Positions 6,406-13,693 of a stretch of 14,731 bases of DNA are shown piece by piece. This DNA comes from Verrucomicrobiota bacterium. GTDB lineage: Bacteria; Verrucomicrobiota; Verrucomicrobiia; Chthoniobacterales; UBA10450. The translations under genes and the position numbers were made by a program. The DNA lies in NCBI GenBank assembly GCA_003219945.1, contig QHQV01000320.1, positions 1-14,731 on the forward strand, written 5' to 3'. Positions within the stretch are counted from its first letter, which is position 1; each line of letters opens with the position of its first letter. The notes beneath the pieces are model-generated. The model did no database searches. It saw only the letters and a list, made by a program, of their open reading frames with translations, and had not been told where the DNA came from.

Positions 6406-8796
6406 TCAAACAATACTTATCTGCCAGTTTCGGTTCTCCCAGCGTTGTTCGCGTGTCCAAAAAATTGTAAATGCAAACACTGAACCGACTGGCCATTCGG
6501 CGGTTGGAAAATCTGCGAACCAAAGATTCAGTTTCTCCTGGTGCATCGTCTCTGACTTGTTAGTCCGCTGCCAATTATCCGCTGACCAGGTGATGCTCGC
6601 CTCTTCGGCGAGGATGATCCGCAAAATTTTGCCGCGCGACATTCGCCGCATGGAGTAACGAAGCGTCCAAATCTCGAAACGGTTCGGCACTGGATTCACC
6701 ACGTATCGCTGGTACGCCGGATCGACCCGATGGAAGCAAACGCCATCATGCCGGCTCCGGACGAGCGAAACGTACTCAGCATGGGACCAGCAAAGCGGCA
6801 TCGCCGCGCCCGTCGGACAACCGCGTTTCATTCTTGCGCGCGGCAAGTCGGGTCCATCCCAAACCTGTTCGGTAAGCATGCCGCCCTGGTTCGAAAAATC
6901 TTCGATCGTCGTGATCAACGGTTTTGGATCGCGACCGGCAGCGAGTTCGTAATGGCCTCGTTCTCCCGTCAAAATCGGCCAGCACCGGCCCACTCCGGTT
7001 CCGTCGTAAGCGCTGCCATCCTCTCTTTGGCCGTAGCCATCGTGATTGTAACGACGCCAGCCCGGGCCTTGCGGCAGGTCGTGCTTGAGAACGCGATCAA
7101 TTACTTCGATCGAGTCGCACACGAGCGGATCGTCCGGCCGTCGAATGCCATAACGAACCAGATGAAGGAAATCGCCGCCCACAATATTTCGCGCCGGATG
7201 CACGCCGCCGCCGTTGGCGATCTGTAGCATCTGTGTGTTGGCATCGGCGTGGGGATCAGGTTCATTTGGATCGGTGGGATTAATGCGAATGTAATGGCGA
7301 GGAATTCCTTGCACCAACTCGCCCGCTGTCGTGACTGTCCATTCTTCGACGTGCGCCGCTAGCCAGTCGGCGTACGCGAAAACGAAATCCGCCGCGTCAT
7401 TGTGGCCAATTTCTCTGGCCCAATCCGCGGCGCAGGTCAGCGCGGCTATCACCACTGCCAGTGTTGAAGGCGAATAGCCGGAATTTTCTTCCCAACGTTC
7501 CTGCGCTGTTACTGGTCCTCGCAGGATCAGGCGGGCAGCGGCGCGCACAATCATTACGCGCGGTTCGAACAGGTCGAGCGCATCGTGTTTATGCAAACGC
7601 CACGCCAGCAATATCGGCAGCGCAACTTGATCAAGCTGCAGCCCGGACCAGTAGGCGGTCCCGTCGATCCAACTGTTTTGCGGAAAACTGCCGTCCGGCC
7701 GCTGAATCGCTGCCAGCCAGATCAACGCGCGCAGCGGCGTGCCCAGCTGACCTGTGGCAACGAGTGCGGTTGCACTCTGCACCAGGTCGCGCGTCCAAAC
7801 GAGATGATAGCCACCGAAGTCTAGATCGCCTTTGGCTTCGCCCCAGGGAATGCTCATCGAGGCGACGATTGCGCCTTGGAAAACCTTGTCTTCATGCGCC
7901 AGCAACACGCACCGGCTCAGCCGATACTCGCCGCCGCCATCGGACGTGTCGTTGCTGAAATCGAACTCGGGATTAATCACCGCGCGTTGCCACTGACGAA
8001 CATACCCTTCGCGTTTTTCCTCGAAGCGCTCGGCCAGCGATTGGAACAATTTCGTGGCAGAGCTCTGGTAACTTCGACCAAGTGCAACAGCGATCGTAAA
8101 TTCAGCGCTGTCCGGCAAATTGATTTCGCCGGTCAACGCGATATTCCCGTTAGGCGCTGTTCGAAATTCCCAGTCCATTTTGAAGTTACGCATCAGGTCC
8201 TGCCAGCCATCGCTGAAGCCGACGTAACCGACCGAGCGCCGGGAGAAACCGCTACTGCATGTCATGAGCAGATGAACGTTCTGCCGTACGGCGTGCATCA
8301 GTTCGCAACCGCCGATTTCAGTGCACGACCCGGAGTTGCCGCCACCAAAACCGGCCAGGTGCGGCGCCAGCAACGCGTAAAGGCGCAACTTGCCCCGTAA
8401 CGATTGGTCGGAAATCTCGAGTTTTGTGTGTACCAGCAGGACCGAACGGTGCGGATCCGTGAGCACATCTTTGACCAGACGATAGCGGCCGTTCGGCTCC
8501 GAATTGGTTAGGCGATAAAACAGGCAATCGCGCGCCGGATATTCAATCTCGTGATTCAGGTCGCGCTTTTCTTCGTGACAAAACGTTTCGCCGTCACTGA
8601 TCAAAAACTGAAAGTCGCGCGTGTTGGGTTGATCGACGTGCGGATAATAAATTTCGTTCACGATCCCATGACTCAGCGTGAACCAAAGCCGGCAACTGGT
8701 GTGATACGCCGTGCCAACGCCCTCCTTGGCGCTCGACGTCCAGCGCGGCTCAATCCCCGGCGCGCCGAATGCCAGTGAATCCTCAGGCGAACTCAT
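6406..8796 (-). CDS. GH15 glucan 1,4-alpha-glucosidase (glucoamylase)
   Basis: 796 residues, complete, starting at ATG 8796 with AGG five bases upstream. It releases glucose from the non-reducing ends of alpha-1,4-glucans. Residues 1-285 form the beta-sandwich domain of bacterial glucoamylases (GIVNEIYYPHVDQPNTRDFQF near 44-64). Residues about 300-700 form the (alpha/alpha)6 barrel: DLDFGGYHLVWTRDL (324-338), PDGSFPQNSW (367-376), QERWEENSGYSPST (432-445) and PLCWSHAEYVSLVRS (667-681). By comparison with characterised GH15 enzymes, E436 (or E437) is the likely acid and E674 the likely base. A further ~95 residues after 700 look like a small beta-rich tail. No signal peptide or membrane segment is present, so it is probably cytoplasmic and acts on glycogen or maltodextrins. 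No sugar-utilisation neighbours are visible; it seems to be a single-gene unit. Confidence 0.93.
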   Translation of the reverse strand: MSSPEDSLAFGAPGIEPRWTSSAKEGVGTAYHTSCRLWFTLSHGIVNEIYYPHVDQPNTRDFQFLISDGETFCHEEKRDLNHEIEYPARDCLFYRLTNSEPNGRYRLVKDVLTDPHRSVLLVHTKLEISDQSLRGKLRLYALLAPHLAGFGGGNSGSCTEIGGCELMHAVRQNVHLLMTCSSGFSRRSVGYVGFSDGWQDLMRNFKMDWEFRTAPNGNIALTGEINLPDSAEFTIAVALGRSYQSSATKLFQSLAERFEEKREGYVRQWQRAVINPEFDFSNDTSDGGGEYRLSRCVLLAHEDKVFQGAIVASMSIPWGEAKGDLDFGGYHLVWTRDLVQSATALVATGQLGTPLRALIWLAAIQRPDGSFPQNSWIDGTAYWSGLQLDQVALPILLAWRLHKHDALDLFEPRVMIVRAAARLILRGPVTAQERWEENSGYSPSTLAVVIAALTCAADWAREIGHNDAADFVFAYADWLAAHVEEWTVTTAGELVQGIPRHYIRINPTDPNEPDPHADANTQMLQIANGGGVHPARNIVGGDFLHLVRYGIRRPDDPLVCDSIEVIDRVLKHDLPQGPGWRRYNHDGYGQREDGSAYDGTGVGRCWPILTGERGHYELAAGRDPKPLITTIEDFSNQGGMLTEQVWDGPDLPRARMKRGCPTGAAMPLCWSHAEYVSLVRSRHDGVCFHRVDPAYQRYVVNPVPNRFEIWTLRYSMRRMSRGKILRIILAEEASITWSADNWQRTNKSETMHQEKLNLWFADFPTAEWPVGSVFAFTIFWTREQRWENRNWQISIV

Positions 8797-8881
8797 CGCC
8801 TAAGCGTTAGACGAATCGAATCCGAACAGCAAGACCGGCACAAAAGTTCAACCACGGATTACACGGAGACGTTTGGGGAGC

Positions 8882-8923
8882 GCACCCCCGCCGGGGTGCT
8901 GGTGATCGCGCCCTCGCGATCAC
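8882..8923. repeat. Two adjacent perfect hairpins
   Basis: GCACCCC (8882-8888) pairs with GGGGTGC (8893-8899) across a 4-base loop. Two bases later GTGATCGCG (8902-8910) pairs with CGCGATCAC (8915-8923), also across 4 bases. There is no clear T-run, so neither is an obvious terminator. They resemble a mobile palindromic intergenic repeat. Confidence 0.7.
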
Positions 8924-9076
8924 GAACTTTTGGGTAAATGGGATGCCTCCGCATTCAGTTCACCGCAGCGCACGCAGCGGATCGGACGGGATCAACAGAA
9001 TAAAACAAAATCTGTGGAAAACTCGCTCGGCTCCGCTCTCGTTCGATTGCCGCGGAGACTTTTACTTTCCATCTTG

Positions 9077-9108
9077 GAAATCCCATTTTCCTGAAATCCC
9101 ATTTTCCT
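9077..9108. repeat. Perfect 16-bp tandem duplication
   Basis: GAAATCCCATTTTCCT occurs at 9077-9092 and again at 9093-9108 with no gap. A weaker related sequence (GGGTTCCTGG) follows. It lies in non-coding DNA and has no assigned role. Confidence 0.8.
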
Positions 9109-9143
9109 GGGTTCCTGGTTTCCTGATTCAAAAAACTCTCCGT

Positions 9144-9211
9144 TGTAGCGTGCGCTGTCCCCAGCGCAGTCCTTCGCAAAGCCCGATCCGCTGAGGATAG
9201 CGGACACTACA
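9144..9211. repeat. Second REP-like palindrome with GTAG foot
   Basis: TGTAGCGTGCGCTGTCC at 9144-9160 is an imperfect inverted match to GGATAGCGGACACTACA at 9195-9211. The left arm starts TGTAG and the right ends CTACA, the same foot as the RAYT-locus repeats, but the stem sequence differs. There is no transposase beside it. It is probably a REP-like element of another subfamily, moved by a RAYT elsewhere in the genome. Confidence 0.65.
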
Positions 9212-9325
9212 GCAGCACTGTCCAGATCGGGAAATGTGCCTGGGGCAAAGCAATGTCGGAGCGGTGCTGAAATGACATCCTTGGATTCACTCTTAAGAGC
9301 CGTCTTCCCGACGAAGAATCCTGAT

Positions 9326-9587
9326 CTGTTCACGGCTGTTCACACAATCCCCTAGGGAAGTTGTCGCCCAAGAATAGGGGGCACATCCCCGGCCCGGAAC
9401 GCGAAACCTTTTTTTCTTTACAAACCGTGGAAACCTCCCTAAAGATTGACGCCACTTGAAGCGCAGGTGTTCCAACTCAGCTCAACCAGTTCCTTCGAAG
9501 TCTTGGCCGTCGCCGAATCTTTTTGGCAACTTTATTCCACTATTTTCGTGGGAGGGGTGAACAATGGACAAGAAGAGAATTGTTCAC
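9326..9587 (+). promoter_or_regulatory. Leader with four TGTTCAC sites and a CCCTAGGG palindrome
   Basis: CTGTTCAC occurs twice with a 10-base period (9326-9333 and 9336-9343), i.e. on the same DNA face. CCCTAGGG, an 8-bp palindrome, lies at 9350-9357. Further down, GTGAACAAT (9557-9565) and ATTGTTCAC (9579-9587) form a perfect 9-bp inverted repeat with a 13-base loop. TGTTCAC or its complement therefore occurs four times upstream of the histidine kinase. The arrangement fits an operator or autoregulatory site; it could also be an RNA hairpin, as the second pair covers the start codon of the mini-ORF at 9564. Confidence 0.45.
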
Positions 9588-9629
9588 TTTTTGAGACATT
9601 TTTTTCGCAGTTCTTGGAGAAGATGTTAA
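9564..9629 (+). CDS. Possible 21-residue leader peptide, very basic
   Basis: ATG 9564 follows GGGAGGGG (9550-9557) by six bases, one of the best Shine-Dalgarno matches in the window. The frame begins MDKKRIVHFLRHFF, ends SSWRRC, and stops at TAA 9629. It has no cysteine pair or membrane character; eight of its 21 residues are Lys or Arg. Its start codon sits in the left arm of the 9557-9587 inverted repeat. Its stop overlaps the ATG of the next mini-ORF (ATGTTAA, 9623-9629). It could be a regulatory leader peptide or simply a chance frame. Confidence 0.3.
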   Translation: MDKKRIVHFLRHFFRSSWRRC

Positions 9630-9751
9630 GACGCGGATGGATCGAGAGATTCGCATTTACGACTGGGCTTCCTACTGGAAAATGGCCTTCTGTTGGGTTC
9701 GCGATCCAACGAACAAATAAAAACTCAAAGTTAGTCGCCATTAGCCGATGA
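9623..9751 (+). CDS. Possible 42-residue ORF coupled to the kinase
   Basis: ATG 9623 lies just after GGAGAAG, overlaps the stop of the preceding mini-ORF by 7 bases, and begins MLRRGWIERFAFTTG. Its own stop overlaps the start of the kinase by 4 bases (ATGA, 9748-9751). The kinase has no Shine-Dalgarno sequence of its own, so its translation may depend on ribosomes arriving from this frame. The frame stays open further up to TTG 9446, but nothing there looks protein-like. I recognise no family. Confidence 0.3.
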   Translation: MLRRGWIERFAFTTGLPTGKWPSVGFAIQRTNKNSKLVAISR

Positions 9752-11583
9752 GTTGGATCACCATTGTCTGGTCGATAAACGTGGGTGCATGTTTGACCCT
9801 TGCGACGATGTATCTGGCGGTTTGGTGCAGAGAGCGCCAGAGTTTCGTGCATCTGCTATTTTCCTGTATCGCGGCGTCTGCTGCCCTAATTGCCGCATAT
9901 GAGTTGCAGTTAATCCGTGCCGATACGCCTGAGGCATATGGTGCAATCCTACGCTGGCGACCACTGTCGACGTGGGTGCTTGTTCTTTCACTCGTCGCTT
10001 TTACGCGGCTTTATCTACGCGCGGGACGATCATGGATGGCTTTGAGCGCTTGTGGGCTACAGACCCTGACAGTGATCGTCAATTTTGTCTTTACGCCGAA
10101 TCTCTACTACGGGGAAATTACCGCTGTTCGGCAGATCCCCTGGGGTGGAGAGACGGCTTCGATTCCGCTAGGCACTCCAAGTCCTTGGAGCTTACTCAAT
10201 CAGGCAACTTTGCTGCTGCTCCTTGCCTTTTTCGTTGATGCCACGATTACTGTCTGGCGGCGGGGCGATCGCGAGCGCGCATTGATCGTCGGCGGCACCA
10301 CAACCTTCTTCGGCGCAATTGTGGCGGCGCAGTTCGCGTTGGTGATCTTGGGAATCATCGAGGTCCCGTTTTTCGCCAGCTTCGCATATTTGGGCATCGT
10401 GGTCGCGCTTGGTTATCAGTTGTGCAATGACGCCGTCCGAGCGGCGGATCTCGCGTCTGAATTGCAGGTCGGCGAAGAGCGCTTCCGCCGCGTGGTTGAA
10501 GCAGCCCCCAGCGCAATGATCATGGTAAATCACGAAGGCCAGATCACTTTGGCAAATCTACAGGCCGAGAAAACATTCGGCTACTCGCGCGAGGAACTCC
10601 TTGGCCGTCCGATTGAGATGCTTGTTCCCGAGCGGCTCCGGTCCGGCTACCGGGACTTTCGGCACGATTACCTTTGCCATCCCCAAGCTCGCCCGATGGG
10701 TGCAGAGCAAGAACTCTTTGGGCAGCGCAAAGACGGAAGCGAGGTACCGGTCGAAATCGGGCTTAGTCCCATCCACACATCCAACGGGCCGCTCGTGTTG
10801 GCTTCTATTGTTGACATTACTCAGCGGAAGCTGGCCGAGTTAGAGGCAGCGCGTCAGCACCACGACCTGGCGCACCTTGCGCGTGTGAGCACAGTCGGCG
10901 AACTTTCCAACTCGCTTGCGCATGAGCTAACTCACCCAATCACCGCCATTCTCAGTAACGCCCAGGCGGCCCAGCGATTCCTGGCCCATGACGATGTCGA
11001 TCTTGATGAGGTGCGCGACATCCTCAATGACATTGTAACCCAAGACCAACGCGCCGGCGAAGTCATCCATCGCCTGCGCCTATTGCTAAGAAAAGGGGAA
11101 CCTCAAGCGCAGTGCGACGATGTCGATCTAAACGAAGTGATACGGGACGTCGTGAAACTAATGCGCAGCGATCTGATCAATCGAAACGTAACTGTGGATA
11201 CTGACCTCGCGCAGAACTTGCCCGCAGTCACCGGCGACCGGGTCCAGCTTCAACAGGTATTGCTTAACCTGATGGTGAATGGCTGCGAAGCGATGGCCGA
11301 TCATTATTCTTCGGAGTGCCGACTGCTTATCGCTTCTCAACTGCAGAACGGCGCAGTGCGGGTATCCGTTACCGATCGTGGTGGCGGTATTCCGGAAAAA
11401 AACATGGAACAAGTCTTCGAGCGTTTCTTCACGACGAAGAAGGAGGGAATGGGACTTGGCCTTTCTGTCTGCCGCACCATCATTGACGCACACCGGGGGA
11501 AAATCTGGGCCACAAATAATGTCGGCAGCGGCGCGACGTTTCATTTTCGCCTGCCCTTCGTTGGGGTCGGAAAGAGGCAGTGA
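9748..11583 (+). CDS. Membrane PAS sensor histidine kinase
   Basis: 611 residues. The N-terminal ~225 residues hold about seven hydrophobic segments (roughly 5-25, 35-55, 74-92, 96-117, 147-169, 180-203, 208-225), a seven-helix membrane sensor. A PAS domain follows (about 243-358; APSAMIMVNHEGQITLAN, ELFGQRKDGSEVPVEIGLSPI). HisKA is at about 375-445 with phosphoacceptor H392 in LAHELTHPITAI. The ATPase has N511 in NLMVNGCEAM, G1 DRGGGI (543-548), F-box FERFFTTK (557-564) and G2 GMGLGLSV (567-574). It resembles FixL-type kinases, but the motif after His is usually HELNQPL; here it is HELTHPI. The signal is unknown; a haem or flavin cofactor in the PAS cannot be judged. It ends overlapping the regulator gene, its obvious partner. 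Confidence 0.93.
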   Translation: MSWITIVWSINVGACLTLATMYLAVWCRERQSFVHLLFSCIAASAALIAAYELQLIRADTPEAYGAILRWRPLSTWVLVLSLVAFTRLYLRAGRSWMALSACGLQTLTVIVNFVFTPNLYYGEITAVRQIPWGGETASIPLGTPSPWSLLNQATLLLLLAFFVDATITVWRRGDRERALIVGGTTTFFGAIVAAQFALVILGIIEVPFFASFAYLGIVVALGYQLCNDAVRAADLASELQVGEERFRRVVEAAPSAMIMVNHEGQITLANLQAEKTFGYSREELLGRPIEMLVPERLRSGYRDFRHDYLCHPQARPMGAEQELFGQRKDGSEVPVEIGLSPIHTSNGPLVLASIVDITQRKLAELEAARQHHDLAHLARVSTVGELSNSLAHELTHPITAILSNAQAAQRFLAHDDVDLDEVRDILNDIVTQDQRAGEVIHRLRLLLRKGEPQAQCDDVDLNEVIRDVVKLMRSDLINRNVTVDTDLAQNLPAVTGDRVQLQQVLLNLMVNGCEAMADHYSSECRLLIASQLQNGAVRVSVTDRGGGIPEKNMEQVFERFFTTKKEGMGLGLSVCRTIIDAHRGKIWATNNVGSGATFHFRLPFVGVGKRQ

Positions 11584-12227
11584 TCACTGGCTTACTAATG
11601 CCTGCTCCTCTCGGCCCCACCGTATTTATCGTGGACGATGATGAAGCGGTACGAAAAGCCGTGTCGCGTTTGCTGCGTTCGGCTGGCATGGCGGTGGCCG
11701 TTTTTGCGTCACCCGGGGAATTTCTTGCGCAGTACGATCCAGTCACATCCGGATGTGTCGTGCTTGATATTACGATGCCTGACTTCGATGGCCTTCAGCT
11801 CCAAGCGACGCTTGGCGAGAAAGGCAGCATGCTGCCCATTATTTTTCTCACCGGCCATGGTGATGTTTCCAAGAGTGTGCAGGCGATGAAACGTGGCGCG
11901 TTTGATTTCCTTTCGAAGCCCGTGAAGGACAAAGATCTGCTCACAGCGGTTCGCGCGGCTATTGAAAGAAACGCTGTCGCTCGCCAGCAACAGGCCCAAC
12001 TTTCCGCAATCCGCGCTCGGCTCGACTCGCTCACGCCGCGCGAACGGGAAGTGCTCGAGCATGTCGTTTCCGGCAAATTGAACAAACAAATTGCCGGTGA
12101 CCTCGGCATCACTAAAGCCACAGTTAAGATGCACCGCGCCCACGTGATGGCGAAAATGGGGGTGCAATCCGTCGCAGAGTTGGCGCGCTTGACGGAGCGC
12201 TGCGGGATCAGAGGAAATGGCCAGTAA
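11580..12227 (+). CDS. FixJ/NarL-type response regulator (receiver + LuxR HTH)
   Basis: 215 residues from GTG 11580, which overlaps the kinase stop (GTGA); ATG 11598 is a fair alternative giving 209 residues and starting right before TVFIVDDDEAVR. Receiver: acidic pocket D19-D21, phosphoacceptor D63 in VLDITMPDFDG, T91 in FLTGHGD, K113 in LSKPVKD. The LuxR-type helix-turn-helix spans about 150-205: LTPREREVLEHVVSGKLNKQIAGDLGI, then TVKMHRAHVMAKMG. The kinase upstream is the expected phosphodonor. It would bind DNA as a dimer on phosphorylation; the upstream leader with TGTTCAC repeats is a candidate target, which is inference. Confidence 0.94.
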   Translation: MITGLLMPAPLGPTVFIVDDDEAVRKAVSRLLRSAGMAVAVFASPGEFLAQYDPVTSGCVVLDITMPDFDGLQLQATLGEKGSMLPIIFLTGHGDVSKSVQAMKRGAFDFLSKPVKDKDLLTAVRAAIERNAVARQQQAQLSAIRARLDSLTPREREVLEHVVSGKLNKQIAGDLGITKATVKMHRAHVMAKMGVQSVAELARLTERCGIRGNGQ

Positions 12228-12647
12228 TATCCCGGCTTGTCACGTGTCCTCTGTTTAACGCTAGAGGCGCTATTTCAGTTAAAGCGTGGGGCAAACGCCC
12301 CACGAATTTGATGCCCGCATGAATAAGCGCTGAAAGCGCGATTCATGCAGCCTCTTTGTGTTAAGGCCGGAAGTGAGGCGCGCTTTCAGCGCTGGCGCTT
12401 TTTTTCACAATCTGGTTCCTAGGGCGTTGCCCCAGGCTCGCATTGAAATGCGCCTTTGGTGCAACGCAATCCTGACGAGGCTCAGCAAGCGGCGGGCGCT
12501 GCGAAGGCCTGGAAGCGGAAACGCCCAACTCTCAACGTCGAACGCCCAACTGAGGGGACAACCTAGCCTAAAGTATAATATACCAAGGTATAATAGCCGA
12601 AGGTCTAGGTTGCGCGGACTGCCTGGACTTCTTACTTTCGCGCGCTT
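12228..12647 (+). other. Gene-free stretch with hairpins between regulator and receiver
   Basis: Short inverted repeats are packed here. CGTGGGGC (12285-12292) pairs with GCCCCACG (12297-12304), a stem of 8 with a 4-base loop. GCATGAAT (12317-12324) pairs with ATTCATGC (12341-12348) around an inner GCGCT/AGCGC stem. CCTAGGG/CCCCAGG flank 12418-12436. GCGCTTTCAGCGCT near 12380 is the complement of the inner part of the second hairpin and is followed by a run of seven T, so a terminator after the regulator is possible. AACGCCCAACT repeats at 12520 and 12541. An open frame at 12358-12651 runs through all of these and is not credible as a gene. Confidence 0.55.
12559..12612. promoter_or_regulatory. 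Inverted repeat with two TATAAT boxes before the lone receiver
   Basis: CAACCTAG (12559-12566) is exactly mirrored by CTAGGTTG (12605-12612). Inside lie TATACC-AA-GGTATA and two TATAAT hexamers (12574-12579 and 12589-12594), 15 bases apart. The second is 53 bases upstream of the receiver start. TATAAT matches a sigma-70 -10 box, but no good -35 lies 17 bases upstream of either. It may be the promoter/operator of the receiver gene or another palindromic repeat unit. Confidence 0.4.
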
Positions 12648-13028
12648 GTGACCAACACGGATTTGCTCATCGCTGTCGTTGACGACGAAGAACCCGTCCG
12701 CACAGCACTGATGCGCTTAATGCGTTCCGTCGGCCTGAGCGTGGAGACGTTCGGGTCCGGTGCAGAATTTTTGGAATCGCTCGAGACGCGTCTGCCCGAT
12801 TGCGTCGTTCTCGATCTGTGCATGCCGCACATGGACGGGTTCAACGTGCAGGCACATCTGGCCCGGAAATGCGCAGCGCTTCCCGTCATCATTGTCACCG
12901 GCCACGATTTTCCGAAGGCCCGCGAGCGCGCCATGGCGGGCGGCGCATCAGCTTTCCTTCATAAACCAGTGCACGACCGCACTCTTCTTGACGCCATTTC
13001 CGCCGCTACCGAGTGCGCTACCAGATGA
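12648..13028 (+). CDS. Stand-alone response-regulator receiver
   Basis: 126 residues from GTG 12648; the frame is open only from 12609, so an upstream domain is excluded. A single receiver domain carries D12-D13-E14, phosphoacceptor D56 in VVLDLCMPHMDGF, T84 in IIVTGHD and K106 in FLHKPVHD, all the residues needed for phosphorylation. It resembles the receiver of the FixJ-type regulator upstream (same VDD-E.VR.A..RL.RS.G pattern), so it is probably a duplicate that lost, or never had, the DNA-binding half. It may act as a phosphate sink or adaptor for the kinase at 9748. No Shine-Dalgarno sequence is evident; the start is less certain than the domain. Confidence 0.85.
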   Translation: MTNTDLLIAVVDDEEPVRTALMRLMRSVGLSVETFGSGAEFLESLETRLPDCVVLDLCMPHMDGFNVQAHLARKCAALPVIIVTGHDFPKARERAMAGGASAFLHKPVHDRTLLDAISAATECATR

Positions 13029-13156
13029 GACTTTTTCCCAAGCTTCGCCCCGCCGTTTCCGTCGCACGGACTGGAAATGGAAACGGCATGTCAATGAGAC
13101 CGGCGTCCGGCAGGCAATGCTCGTTGATGCCGGTGCCTGCGCTCACTTCTCTTCAC

Positions 13157-13303
13157 TTTTCCCACAGGACATCAACAAGGAGCGGCGGTTTCGAGACCCC
13201 CGTTTCTGCATCCGCAAGGAGGGGCCGTCTCCCCCTGGCGCGCCGTAGCGTTGCGGAGGCGGCAGACCGCCGTTTCTGGATCAACCTCTTTCCAATAATT
13301 CCC
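13157..13303. repeat. Direct repeat, copy 1
   Basis: From TTTTCCCACAGGACATCAACAA to CCAATAATTCCC. The last 63 bases (13241-13303) match 13773-13835 with only four mismatches by my count; the first part is looser. It contains GGCGGCAGACCGCCGTTTC, itself palindromic, and lies before a C-rich tract, as copy 2 does. Confidence 0.85.
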
Positions 13304-13432
13304 TTTCCCCCTAGTTCTCCTCAGACTCCCCAAACCCCAGCCCCCACTAGTTCCCCCCAGTAACTTTCCCCCACTGTTCCCCCCCAGATACCCCCCTAAC
13401 GAAAAAAGCCCCCCAGACACCCCCCAACTCGA
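13304..13432 (-). other. C-rich tract; G-quadruplex-capable on the - strand
   Basis: The + strand has repeated runs of four to seven C, such as GTTCCCCCCAG and TGTTCCCCCCCAG. Read on the - strand this gives at least eight G-runs of four or more separated by short loops, well beyond the four G3 runs of a standard G-quadruplex pattern. A smaller tract of the same kind (AGTTCCCCCCAGTTCCCCCC and following) lies at 13847-13880 after repeat copy 2. Confidence 0.7.
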
Positions 13433-13664
13433 AAAGCACGCTAACTTTGCAACTACTCCCAAAGCTAACAACATCCTCGGCCACTTTTCGAGCTTCTTGG
13501 CGCGATCGTCATGCTGGCGATCCCCTTGGGGGTTTTGTTTCAAAAGTTAGGGGGCCAGTCCCTACCCAAAACGGGAGATTTATCTTTACATGCGTTTGAA
13601 GACCAACCACACTCCGCACCTTCCCAACACACGTGTTTAATTTCCTTGCCCCCTTTTTCTCGAT

Positions 13665-13693
13665 AGGCTGGCGCACGCCAGCCTCGTCTTTTT
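13665..13693 (+). terminator. Rho-independent terminator-like hairpin
   Basis: AGGCTGGCG (13665-13673) pairs perfectly with CGCCAGCCT (13676-13684), loop CA, followed by CGTCTTTTT. It is well formed for + strand transcripts. The nearest + strand gene ends 640 bases upstream, so it may end a non-coding transcript or simply be part of the repeat region. Confidence 0.5.

Larger units (their letters stand above)
8797..9325. other. Gene-free stretch with hairpins and short repeats
   Basis: No convincing coding frame is present. Bases 8850-8867 (CAACCACGGATTACACGG) look like a dispersed intergenic repeat of this bacterial group. Two perfect hairpins and a tandem duplication follow (listed separately), then a second GTAG-type palindrome. 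The region upstream of the glucoamylase start (8797-8850) should hold its promoter on the - strand, but I see no clear -35/-10 pair. Confidence 0.5.

Noticed and set aside
9446..9751. Open frame of 101 codons from a TTG start before the kinase
   Set aside because: The TTG has no ribosome site and residues before ATG 9623 look random. Only the shorter ATG form is kept, at low confidence.
10500..10830. Oxygen-sensing haem PAS as in FixL
   Set aside because: The PAS fold and a RHDYL segment are visible, but many non-haem PAS domains share this pattern; sequence alone does not support a haem claim.
12358..12651. Open frame of 97 codons on the + strand
   Set aside because: It runs through hairpins and short repeats, has no ribosome site, and shows no domain.
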